Assembly (NCBI RefSeq): GCF_000002985.6 | Contig: NC_003280.10 | Location: 2,972,501 to 3,036,500 of the forward strand | Reading direction: 5' to 3' | DNA length: 64,000 nucleotides | Source: Caenorhabditis elegans | Taxonomy: Eukaryota; Nematoda; Chromadorea; Rhabditida; Rhabditidae | Shown: piece by piece, positions 54,601 through 64,000 of the stretch | How the letters are laid out: each line of letters starts with the position of its first letter | Numbering within the stretch: the first letter of the stretch is position 1 | Notes under the pieces: generated by a model | Databases searched by the model: none | What the model was told of the DNA's origin: nothing | The model's input: the letters and a program-made list of their open reading frames with translations, nothing else | Program-made: the position numbers and the translations under genes

Positions 54601-55804
54601 TTTAAAAAAGTGTCCAAGTGGCGCAGTGGAATTTTCGATTTCGGCTTAGCGCAGGAGGTCAGTGGTTTGATGCCCCATAGTGGTAAAAAATTTTTATTAT
54701 GATTTTGAGTCATCTTACATCAAATAAAAATTATTTAACCATCATGGGGATCAGGGCTGGGACTTTTTCGTTTTCGCGTTTTCGTTTTTTCGTTATTTTC
54801 GGGGTTTTGACGAAAACGAATTTTTTCGTTTTCGTTTTCGAAAGTGTTCGAAAAACGAAAATAGAACGACTTTATTTAAACTTGGTTTTTTCTCATTTTT
54901 TTTTTTTGGAACTATCGCCGAAATTTTGCTCTCCGGTGTGGATAGTATTGAAAAATCAATTATTTTCTCCTCAAAATTATTACTGAAGATCAACTTTAAG
55001 AACAAAAAATGCAACAGTTCTCAGTTTTGGATAAAAATTAAACGACTCTTTTACGTCAAAATAGATTCATTCATTTTATGACAGGACGTTTCCTTGTTCA
55101 AACGATTTGTTAATTGGTCATTAAAACATACTTTTTCCGCTGAGTTATATATAGGATGTAGAACTTAATGCCTTTTTCGAAAATAAGGATTCTACTGTAG
55201 CTCAATTTTTAATCTGAAATCGTGTTTTGAACATTTTAATTGAAGAAATAACTAATTATGCACTTTTTGACTAATATCTGATTACCGTATATTCTCTATC
55301 AGTGCTGCATGTAACACTAATTTCCAGGCGCTTTTCGAATCCAGCACTATTAGAGACAGCAGTACTACTGGAGATGCAGCACTAATAAAGAATATATGGT
55401 AATTTGTGAAAAGTTTTCGAATAAAAAGTTTGAAAAAATTTCGACATCGGAAATTGTTTTCAAAACAAAAAAAAACAAAAATTTTCAAGTATCATCAAAA
55501 ATTTCTTACTATTAGATATTGCAGAAAAAAGTTGTATTTCCTGCTTGAATAAATTTCTAGCCAAATTCAATACTTTCGGTAAGCCAGCCCAACATTCTTT
55601 GGAGCTCTGAACAAAGAAACGTCCTATCATATTATTTACATATGCACATATGGTCTAAAAACCGTAAGTACAGTTTGTGCCATTTTCGTTTTCGTTTTCG
55701 TTTTCGTTTTCGAAAATGGAATTTCGAAAAAGTCCCAGCCCTGATGGGGATCGAACCCATAACCTTCTGCGCGTAGCCAAAATCCCACTGCGCCACTTGG
55801 ACAC
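51671..55804. repeat. cluster of 13 tRNA-like repeats in both orientations
   Basis: Each copy of about 65-75 bp reads TGTCCAAATGGCGCAGTGGG, about 28 bases, then GGGTTCGATCCCC. The blocks match the A-box and B-box of RNA polymerase III promoters. Plus copies lie near 51832, 52113, 52890, 53207, 53831, 54147 and 54610; minus copies near 51671, 51950, 52695, 53010, 53957 and 55742. Many neighbours face in opposite directions. I cannot fold a convincing anticodon arm and the 3' end lacks a matching acceptor stem, so they are not called tRNA genes. No other gene is seen in this stretch. Confidence 0.75.
54752..55743. mobile_element. hAT-like MITE, 992 bp, inserted in a tRNA-like repeat
   Basis: Begins CAGGGCTGGGACTTTTTCG and ends CGAAAAAGTCCCAGCCCTG, perfectly inverted apart from the tract that follows. 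Both flanks carry the 8-bp duplication ATGGGGAT (54744-54751 and 55744-55751). Removing the element restores a complete minus-strand tRNA-like repeat. TTTTCG repeats lie inside both ends. No transposase frame is present. Confidence 0.88.
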
Positions 55805-55998
55805 TTTTTTCGGAATTTTCCAAAATTTCCATAAAGTTCAACTAACTGTAACATATCCCACCTGTTTCCACTTTCTATACAAAGCAAAATACAAATTACA
55901 TCGGGGGAGGGGGTGGCGAAAGCCATGTATTTTCTCTTTTTCCTCCGCCTCCGATCATACTGCAAGCGCGGATCGTAAAGTTAGAGAGACAGAGGTTT

Positions 55999-56009
55999 AG
56001 AGACGCAGA
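55999..56009 (-). promoter_or_regulatory. ESRE-like site
   Basis: The minus strand reads TCTGCGTCTCT, an exact match to the ethanol and stress response element consensus. No gene start is seen nearby. Confidence 0.4.
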
Positions 56010-56159
56010 GAGATTGGGGGACAAAGAAGAAAGAAAGGAGATCTTTGTGATGGTGATCTGGTCTCATGCCAACAGTCTTTAGAAATCGTTCGGTTGTCTT
56101 TACTTTTTCCTCTTTATTTTTTTGTGAGATTTTTTTTTGAGTTTATTTTCACTCTACCA

Positions 56160-57670
56160 ACTTTAAAAAAGATATATCTCCTGATCCGTTAAAGATAAAA
56201 TTTTGGTGTCAACTAAAAAATTATGTAAAATTGTTTAAATAATATTTGGTTAGTTGAAAAATTTTGGATAACTCATTTTTAAACGGAGTTATGCTCTTTT
56301 AAAGTTGACTGCAGCACCTAGCCACTTTTTTACTTCAAACCGTTATATCTCAACAATCATAACAGCTAGAAATGTGGAATTAACTAACAAAACGTGCAAA
56401 ATGTTGTGATAATTATTCTGTTAGTTGAAACTTTTTTGATAACTTTAACAGTAATGAAGTTATGTACCTTTAAAGTTAAAGGAGGGAGTCCACTTATTTG
56501 ATATTTTATTTTTAAAAAATTTATTTCAGTTTTTAAAATTTTTAAAAAATTTTCAAGGTTCTTAAAAACTGTTTCCTCACAAAAAACTATGACTAATTGT
56601 GAGAATTTTAAAATACCCAAACAGTTCCGGACAATTTGGTAAAATGTGACTCACCTCACGCGGTGATAAAAGGCATAAAACCCCTGCCACTAGTAAGTCA
56701 TCAAGTGATCGGAAGAAATTTTGAAAATCAAAAATCAACTTGTTGGCTGGAATTTTAAAAAGTTAAAATTTAGAAACTGAAAACTAAAAACCAGTACTAA
56801 TAATAATAATGTTTTTTGGGGAATCAAAGATTTAGGAATATTTAATTTCACTGAGAGGGAATGTAGAATAGTTTTCTGCGCCTCGGCTTATTTTCAAAAT
56901 GGTGTAACTCCTTCAATTTTACAGCTATCAAAAAATTTTCAACTAACCAAATATTTTTCGTAAAATTTTGCACATTTTGTCAGTTAACCTCAAATTTGTT
57001 CCTTTAGCCGTTCAAGCGATATGGCCCTTTAAAACGACAAGGGTACTCTGCTAGTCTCGGCTCGTCAAGAGAAAAAGTGACCTTCATATATCCTTCAATT
57101 TCACAGCTATCGAAAATTAGTCAACTAACGAAATATTTTTCGTAGAATTTTACATATGTTGTTAGTTAGTCTCAAATTTGTACATTTCGTCGTTTAGGCG
57201 GTACGGCCCTTTAAAATTGGAAGGACTCTCAGCTCGTCTCGTCTCGTTAAGAGAAAAAGTGTAGTATATCCTTCAATTTTACAGATAATAAAAAATTGTC
57301 GACTAGTAAAAAATTTGTCGTATAATTTTACATATTTTATTAGTTGAGCTCAAATTTGTACTCTTAACCGTTTAGACGGTGCGCCTTTTCAAACGTAGAG
57401 TGGTCTTGCCCCTCTCCTACAAAAACCCCCTTAACTTCGCCAGTTTCAAAGCTGTCAAAATTTTGTAAACTACAAAGTTGTTTTTCATGAAATTCTGCTC
57501 ATTTTGAATTTAATTTTGAATTTCTAGCTCTACCCGTTCACGCGTTGCGCCCCTTCAAACGTAACGTAGTTTCTGCCCACCTCTCAAACAATCTTAATCC
57601 TTCTTAACTCTTAACTCCACCAGTTTCAAAGCTATCAAAAAACTTTAAACTACAAAAAATATCAGAAAAA
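56160..57670. repeat. hairpin-forming repeat array
   Basis: Units with TTTCACAGCTATCAAAAA, GTCAACTAACAAAATATTTT and TTTTGTTAGTTGA motifs at roughly 170-180 bp. Same family as 21850-24420. No gene. Confidence 0.65.
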
Positions 57671-58365
57671 TCTGTCCTATAAAAATTCCAAATTCAACTT
57701 CCTCCTACACACACCACCATTGTCCAAAAAAAACTGTTTCCCAAATAAAACCAATAAACATCCAGTCTCCTTTCACACTTCCTCCTATTTTTTCTTTCCT
57801 TTTTTATATTGTAACATGATTGTGGTACACAAATTATCAATCTATCATCAAGTCCGCGTATCAAATTGACAAGGAAATCGAGAAGAGATTGGAATTTACT
57901 GGGGGTCTGGGGAGGATAGGAAACAGGAATTTTCACGTTTTGGTTTAGGTTTTTGGGGCGAAATTTTTTGTTTGAAATTTGCTTTTTTATAATTAAAAAT
58001 ATTAAATAAATATTAAGTTGTATTATAAGATTAGCTAGGATTTAAAAAAAAAATTATTTTCAAAAATAAACATATTTTCCCATTCTTTGTCAGATATGAT
58101 GTCAGGTGTTTGACAAAGTGAAAGTATTCGCCGATGTATTTTTTTGTCTGCGTCTCTCTATCTCTCGGGTTTTCCGGCAACTTTCTTATTGTTTTCTTTT
58201 TGCCTTTTTCGGGAAATTTATTTATTTTTCTTTTAAAAAAATTGTTAATTAATTTATTGTTTTAACCAGCCATTCTAGAACATCTAAACCATTTCAACAA
58301 AAATTTTTCAGCAGTTACACTTTTTTAAATATTAGCTGAAAATGTTGTTGAAGGAAAATTTGAAT
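57671..58365. other. intergenic, one ESRE-like site
   Basis: No gene is supported. TCTGCGTCTCT at 58147-58157 on the + strand is an exact stress-element consensus, followed by CTATCTCTC. Confidence 0.4.
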
Positions 58366-58620
58366 TTCACGCCAATATTTTTTCTCCAAAAATTTTTAAT
58401 TCCTGCCAAAATTTGTTCTTAAAAAAATTTAAATTTCCGGCCAAAACTTTTCTCAAAAAATTTGAATTTCCCGCCATATTTTTTTTCACATAAAATTTGA
58501 ATTTCCCGCCAAATTTTGTTCACATAAAATTTGAATTTCCCGCCAAAATATTTCTCCAAAAATTTGAATTTCCCGCCAAAACGCTCACTCGAAAATTTGA
58601 ATTTCCCGCCGACTAGCGGG
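58366..58620. repeat. AAATTTGAATTTCCCGCC tandem repeat
   Basis: About eight units, several of them AAAATTTGAATTTCCCGCCA. The TTTCCCGCC core matches the E2F/DP consensus. The array runs into the GC-rich segment at 58612-58720, which includes the palindrome GCGGGCCCTGCGGGCCCGC. Confidence 0.75.
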
Positions 58621-58720
58621 CCCTGCGGGCCCGCCAGTTGTAGGGGGTGTAGGGCGAGTCCCCTAACCGGGCGTAGGTTCTCGGCTTCGCCTCGAACCTG
58701 TTAGAGGGTTCGTGAAAATT
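58612..58720. repeat. GC-rich palindromic segment
   Basis: A GC-rich palindrome followed by TTCTCGGCTTCGCCTCGAACC. It stands out sharply in base composition. It may be the terminus of a dispersed element linked to the TTTCCCGCC repeat; that link is inference. Confidence 0.4.
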
Positions 58721-58921
58721 TCAGTAGGTCAATGGGAGTCTTCTTGATTTTTGAGTTCGGTTTGACCAAAAACAGATGCACCCGATGAATCAGTTCAAGC
58801 TGAGTTTTGATTGATTGAAGTTTGAGGACGCTTTATATCGGGAGAGACGTACCCATATTTTGTATAAAATCGAGTATTTCTATTCGAATCACGATTACTC
58901 ACAAAAAACAAAAAACTTTGT

Positions 58922-58995
58922 CAGTTGGTAGAATTGAACCAACTACCAAAATTTCTGCAGACATACGCACTAACCACTCCGCCATGCAGGAGACA
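58922..58995 (-). other. tRNA-like sequence or tRNA pseudogene
   Basis: The minus strand has CATGGCGGAGTGGTTAGTGC (A-box-like) and TTGGTTCAATTCTACC (B-box-like). A weak anticodon arm can be imagined around TATGTCTGCAGAAATTTTGG, but stems are imperfect. Probably a tRNA pseudogene. Confidence 0.4.
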
Positions 58996-58999
58996 CCCA

Positions 59000-60283
59000 A
59001 ACTGGGATTTAGGGAAGAAAATTTTCTGGAGGGAGTCGTCTTTCGATTCCGCTTTCTTCAATAATTACATTTTGAGAAAAGGCGTTCGAAAACCGTTTAT
59101 TACTGATATGTCAGCGGGAAAACAAATTTTTGAAAATTTTATTACAGGATTGTACACATTATTGATTTCCCAAAAAGGAGACTTACAGTTGAGGGCTATA
59201 TCTTGTACACAGACAGATGTATAGAAAAAAAACAAGTTTTGGCCTGAAAATTAAAAAAAAATAATATCTCTTGGCAGAGCATTGCTAATGCGACAAAACT
59301 TCATCTTCCATTAGATAAAATCAAAAACTATGAATTAAAAATACATTCCGCAAAACTTTAGTGGATAAAATGTTCAGGGGACCCAGGAAACCACTCCCCC
59401 CAGTACTAAATTTTTGAATTATTTTTTTCTTGAAAAATTTTCCCACTGAACTTTTTACAAATTTTATATGTCTGGATGCGTCTTGATGAGACCTACACGT
59501 CAATTTTTAGAAAATTAAGAAAACTTGAAAACTGGCCGAGTTATGATTAAAAAAGTAGATACACGAAAATGGAAAAGTGTGCAAAATTTGGCACTTATTC
59601 GTCTTGCTCGGCCGACTCATAGAACTTTTCTTAATTCTGAGTTAAAAATCGTGTTTAGCGTATTTTTTTACGTGGGGTAAGCAAAAAAAAATATCAAAAA
59701 AGATGAAGTAGAACTTGAGATAAAGACGAAAAACTACTTTTTCGGAAAAATTTTTTTTTTGGCAAAATGGCATTTTTTGGCCTTTTGTTTTATCACAACT
59801 TTTTTCCATTTGCACTTATGAACTCAAACTTTTTTTCAAAAAATCAGTCTCTCTGAGTAGTATCTTGCACATGAATTTGAAATGAAACCGAGCAAAACCC
59901 GAATTTTAATTCAATTAAAACATGGTTTTTTGGGGGTAAAAAGAGCAAAAAATTTTTTTTTCAAACTTGGGAAAGCCGCCCTGGGCTCAATTTTGCTCCG
60001 AACTTAGTGTCGTTTTCTGCTCCACCGTGGGGCAAAATATTTCTATTAGGATTTCAAATATTAGAGCATGAAGTCACACGGTTCAGGAGTTGTGAATGAA
60101 AACGAAGTGGGACATTTTTTCGCAAGCCAAAAAAAACGCGAAAAAACGCGAAAAAGGGGCGGAGTCTGTACACTCGGCATTTATTAGAGGCTGCTTGGCA
60201 GACTTATTTTCTCAAAAAATTTGAATTTCCCGTCGAAAATTTCAAAAAATTTCCAAAAAAATCTGAATCATATTTTCAGAATC
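59000..60283. other. intergenic upstream of amino-acid transporter
   Basis: About 1.3 kb without a supported gene, T-rich towards the right. A TTTCCCG motif lies at 60227 and the SL-type acceptor TTTTCAG at 60279 precedes the transporter ATG. Confidence 0.4.
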
Positions 60284-63200
60284 ATGGTGAGTCACGTTTG
60301 GCAAGCCATTACGCGTAAAAAACGTTTCGAAGGTGACTCCCACCTGGACTCGAATCTCCGAAGATGTCTAGGCCTGATGGACATTACTTTCTTGGCACTG
60401 GGCCAAATGATGGGAGCCGGAATTTATGTGCTCACGGGTACTGTAGTCAGGAATCAGGCCGGCCCGTCAATTATATTCTCGTTTGCTCTGGCAGGAATCG
60501 CAGCACTTTTGTCGGCTTTTAGTTACGCCGAGTTTGGAGCAAGGTAAGCCCCAGCCTGAGCCTAGGTCTTAGCCTGAATCTAAGTCTGGGCCTGGGCATA
60601 AACCTAATCCTAAGCCTAACCGTAAGCCTAATTTTGAGCCTGAGCTTAAGACTAAGCTAAGCTTATGCTGACTAAGCCTGCTGACTAAGCTTATGCAAGA
60701 CTAATACTAAGCTTTATGCCTCAGCCTACGCCTGAGCCTACACCTAAGCCTACGCCTACGCCTAACCCTAAACCTAAGCCTAATTGTAAGCCTAAAGCCC
60801 AAAATTTTTCAGATTTCCACGTGCCGGAAGTGCCTACACCTACACCTACATTGGTTTCGGAGAACTTTGGGCATTTATCGTTGGCTGGACTATTCCGCTG
60901 GAGTATATGATTGGAAATGCGGGTAGGCTTGGGAAATTTGAGACGAAAATTGAAATTTCGAATTTTTCAGCCGTTGCCCGCTCCTGGTCCGCATATTTCG
61001 ATAATATGCTGGACAACTACATCAAAAATACGACGATTGGAGCTTTGGGGGAGCTCTCGGAGCCCGGTGGCTTCTTTTCAACGTACCCAGATATTTTGTC
61101 ATTCCTCCTGATTTGCCTGTGTGCTTGTGTCATTGCAGTCGGGCCAAAAGTTTCGGCAAATGTGAATTCTAGTTTTGTGGTGTTGAATATTGTGGTGAGT
61201 CGAAGCTTTAAACTTAGGCCTAGGGCTTAGGGCCTTGGGTTTAGGGCCTTGGGCTTAGGGCCTTGGGTTTAGGGCCTTGGGCTTAGGGCCTTGGGCTTAG
61301 GGCCTTGGGCTTAGGGCCTTGGGCTTAGGGCCTTGGGCTTAGGGCCTTGGGCTTAGGGCCTTGGGCTTAAGGCCTTGGGCTTAGGGCCTTGGGCTTAGGG
61401 CCTTGGGCTTAGGGCCTTGGGCTTAGGGCCTTGGGCTTAGGGCCTTGGGCTTACGGCCTTGGGCTTAGGGCCTTGGGCTTAGGGCCTTGGGATTAGGGCC
61501 TTGGGATTAGGGCCTTGAATTCCCTTAACAAAACATTTGAAAATTGAGAATTTTAGGTCATTTTCATCGTAATTGTATCCGGAATCTGCTACGCCGACTT
61601 CAACAACTGGACAGGCACCACCTCTGACGGACGGTCCATGTTCTTCCCATTCGGTTTGACAGGGACCCTAACCGGAGCCGCCACATGCTTCTTCTCCTAC
61701 ATCGGTTTCGAGGTACTCGCCACCGCTGGGGAGGAGGTCAAGTGTAAGTTCTGACTAGTTTTGTATAAATTTTTTATTTTTAAGAATTTTCAGCCCCTCA
61801 CCGAACTATCCCGGTTGCCACGTTTTTGAGCATCGGCGTCATCATGACCCTGTACATCCTGGTGTCTTCTACCCTAACACTTATGGTTCCATATGATCAG
61901 GTAGGGTACCTTGTCAATCTAGAACTCCACGCTGAGTGAGGCGCGAAATACGAGCCTCACGCCGACGCCGCTGTGTGTGTGTGCAATGAAGTGCGGCCGA
62001 CACGTTCGGGGTTCCGCAGCTTGACGTGAAACGAGTAGCTTGATGTGTGCGCAACGTAGTGCAAAAAAGCAGTTATATGGAAGCGGCCGACACTTTCGGG
62101 TTCTACGCCACACTATACATACGAATATCTTCTAAACCAAGTTTCTAGGTACATACCACTGCCCCATTTGCGGAAGCATTCAGTGCTCGAGGTTGTACCA
62201 CTGTGATGTACATCATCTCAATTGGAGCTCTGATCGGGCTCACCAATAACCTGGTCACCGGAGTATTTGCTCTGCCACGTGCCGTCTACGCGATGGCTGA
62301 TGATGGGCTCATTTTCAAATGGTTGGCTCATGTAACTTCCTCGACTAAAGTTCCATTAAATGCTATCGTTATTTTTACACTTCTCAATGCGATTATCGCA
62401 CTTATTTTTGATATTGAGGCGTTGGTAAGTTTTTTCTCAGTTTTCGGTGGAAAATTAACTTTAATTTTTTAATTTTTCAGGTAGAATTTCTATCCATCGG
62501 CACCTTATTCGCCTACTCCTTTGTCTCCGGCTCGGTGCTTGTGCTCCGCTACCAGTCGGCTCCGATCGACGGCGATGGGAAGCGAATGGATAATGGCGGA
62601 GAGCTGAGCTCATGGATTCCTGCTCGAAACTTCTGGGAGTCTTTACCCGCCGGCACCTCGATTTCCCTGGGTGTCGCCGCGTTGATCGGCTCATTTTTCT
62701 GGTTGGCATTCACTTTTCGGACTGGATTTTATGAGCATTGGTATGGTCAAATATCGATTGGTTTCAATGGATTATTGATTGTTTTGGTGATGGCTTTTAT
62801 TCTCGGACACCAGCAGAACTCACTGGAAACTAGCTTCAAGGTAAGCCTAAATTCAAGCCTGAGACTAAGCCGAATCCTAAATCTAAGCCCAAACTTAAAC
62901 CTAAGCCTAAGCCTAAGCCTATGCCTGAGCTTAAACCTGAGCCTAAGCCTAAGCCTAAACCTGAACCTATGACTTCGTTTAAGTACAAGCCAACGCCTAA
63001 GTCTAAGTCTAATCCTACACCTAAGCCTACACCTGAGCCTAAGCCTAAACTTACAGCCGTAAACCTAAGCCTAAGCCCAAGCCTAAGCCTAGGGCCCAAA
63101 GCCTAAACATTATTTTTCAGGTTCCATTTGTCCCATTCCTTCCGTGTCTATCCCTCCTAGTCAATGTATTCATGATGGCCTACTTGACAACTGCCACATG

Positions 63201-63408
63201 GATCCGGCTTTTTGTCTGGATGGGTGTTGGTGAGTTCTAGATTTTTTAGGCCTATTTCCGGTTGAAAAATCTGAAAATTTCAGGCCTCTTGATCTACTTT
63301 TCCTATGGAATCCGACATTCCAAAGAAGCCAAGAAGCTCACCACAATTGCCGATATTCGAATGAGCTCGACGTTTCCGAATAAGAATAATCGGATCACGA
63401 AAACCTAG
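60284..63408 (+). CDS. SLC7-family cationic amino-acid transporter (9 exons, 585 aa)
   Basis: Membrane permease of the APC superfamily. Exons: 60284-60543, 60813-60922, 60971-61194, 61557-61743, 61794-61900, 62149-62424, 62481-62840, 63121-63229 and 63284-63408; all phases agree. The ATG is four bases after TATTTTCAG. TM1 carries the family signature [14 protein letters not shown], then [40 protein letters not shown] and [15 protein letters not shown]. These fit the CAT subfamily rather than the shorter light-chain partners, and I count about 14 hydrophobic segments. The substrate is probably arginine, lysine or ornithine by homology; this is not provable here. Four introns are loaded with repeats. 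AATAAA lies at 63603. The gene converges with a probable minus-strand gene at the right edge. Confidence 0.92.
60546..60800. repeat. interstitial telomere-like GCCTAA block in transporter intron 1
   Basis: Degenerate (GCCTAA)n filling intron 1 of the transporter. Confidence 0.8.
61214..61517. repeat. 14-bp minisatellite in transporter intron 3
   Basis: About 21 near-perfect tandem copies of GGGCTTAGGGCCTT. The unit looks like a TTAGGC derivative that has become homogeneous. Confidence 0.9.
61915..62145. repeat. dispersed repeat in transporter intron 5
   Basis: GC-rich insertion with GCGGCCGACACGTTCGGGGTTCCGC and a second GCGGCCGACACTTTCGGGTTC. Inverted similarity to 51185-51310. It makes up nearly the whole 248-bp intron. 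Confidence 0.6.
62850..63110. repeat. interstitial telomere-like GCCTAA block in transporter intron 7
   Basis: Degenerate (GCCTAA)n in the intron between 62840 and 63121. Confidence 0.8.
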
Positions 63409-63722
63409 AATAAGAGTCTGCTGAAAAAAACGGGTTTCCCAAATTTTTTGACACTTCATTTTGCCAAAAATTATAATGCCAAATTGTAGAAATCTAGGAA
63501 AATTACTTATATATTCAATTTTAATTTGAATGCTTAATTTTGACTCCCGGTTCTTGTCGAATTTGATCTCTGATTTTGTTTTTTTTTAATTTTTATTATC
63601 ACAATAAAATTGTTCATATTTTAAGCAGCACCAGAATTGCGCCATTGCAGCAGAAATTTAGAAATAGAATAATAATACTGCAGAACACAAGAAACACATA
63701 AAATTTATTACAAAAAAATAGT

Positions 63723-63813
63723 TCAAAAATTAAACTTCGGATGTGGAATCTCCTGAGCATTAACCTGCTCGCCACGCTCTGTGATATCCAGGTGAAATCG
63801 TTTGATCCATTCT
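63723..63813 (-). CDS. probable last exon of a minus-strand gene (partial)
   Basis: The minus strand has an ATATTTCAG acceptor at 63814-63822, then an open frame EWIKRFHLDITERGEQ, VNAQEIPHPKFNF and a TGA at 63723-63725. A minus-strand AATAAA at about 63705-63710 follows at the right distance. Codon use looks real. The rest of the gene would lie beyond 64000, so the product cannot be named. A chance frame of 30 codons cannot be ruled out. Confidence 0.5.
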
Positions 63814-63849
63814 CTGAAATATTTGGAGTTCTGGTCATCAAATCACGAG

Positions 63850-64000
63850 AAATGCACCAAGGAACTAGGGATGCGCCAAGGCATGATAAATGTGTCAAGT
63901 CACTAGATTTGTTTCAATTCTCTAGAAATGCGCCAAGGCACTTGATAAGGGCCAAGGCACTGGAAATGCGCCAAGGCACTGGAAATGCGCCAAGGCACGA
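63850..64000. repeat. GCGCCAAGGCACT minisatellite at right edge
   Basis: Tandem units of AAATGCGCCAAGGCACT G/T, 17-18 bp, running off the window. It would be in the intron of the minus-strand gene. Confidence 0.75.

Noticed and set aside
51671-55804. Thirteen functional tRNA genes
   Set aside because: The A and B boxes match, but I could not find a paired acceptor stem or a convincing anticodon arm in any copy.
63614-63898. 94-codon minus-strand frame at the right edge
   Set aside because: It crosses the minisatellite and runs in a different frame from the better supported terminal exon at 63723-63813.

Overview
This is a repeat-rich stretch of a Caenorhabditis chromosome, probably C. elegans and probably a chromosome arm. 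The grounds are: short AT-rich introns with TTTCAG-type acceptors; a Tc3 transposon whose conceptual transposase agrees with C. elegans Tc3A as I remember it; nematode-specific families (F-box plus FBA, CTLD-CTLD-CUB lectins, LIN-8-like proteins); and many blocks of degenerate TTAGGC, the nematode telomere repeat. No database search was run. Exons were placed by hand from GT/AG sites, reading frame and paralogue comparison.

Layout. 1-5.9 kb has no convincing gene. It holds hairpin-forming dispersed repeats and T-rich DNA. 5.9-13.4 kb (+) is an eight-exon HNF4-type nuclear hormone receptor, with an apparently intact Tc3 (7783-10120) in intron 3. 15.8-18.7 kb (+) is the first of six LIN-8-like (MADF-like) genes. 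19.1-21.8 kb (+) is a GNAT/DUF1248-type acetyltransferase. 21.8-26.1 kb is a repeat desert of hairpin units and an array of 15 perfect TGACGTCA sites. 26.2-34.9 kb (+) is a tandem cluster of five more LIN-8-like genes with gaps of only 255-341 bp, so it could be an operon. 34.7-39.7 kb is a large inverted duplication around three copies of an F-box/FBA gene (one intact, two broken), telomere-like blocks and two fragments of neighbouring genes. 42.3-45.0 kb (+) is a seven-exon gene I do not recognise. 45.0-51.0 kb (-) has two tandem secreted C-type lectin/CUB genes with GGCAAA-rich hAT-like MITEs in their introns. 51.7-55.8 kb has 13 tRNA-like repeats in both orientations, one split by a 992-bp hAT-like MITE with a perfect 8-bp target duplication. 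55.8-60.3 kb is intergenic repeats. 60.3-63.4 kb (+) is a nine-exon SLC7 amino-acid transporter. At 63.7-63.8 kb (-) there is a probable last exon of a gene entering from the right.

Working together. The LIN-8-like proteins share an N-terminal MADF-like region and a C-terminal helical block, so they are probably chromatin or transcription proteins kept homogeneous by tandem duplication and gene conversion. The F-box and lectin genes belong to families that turn over quickly in nematodes. The other genes are unrelated housekeeping or metabolic genes. The strongest non-genic signals are the tRNA-like cluster, the TGACGTCA array, the inverted duplication and the precisely bounded MITEs.
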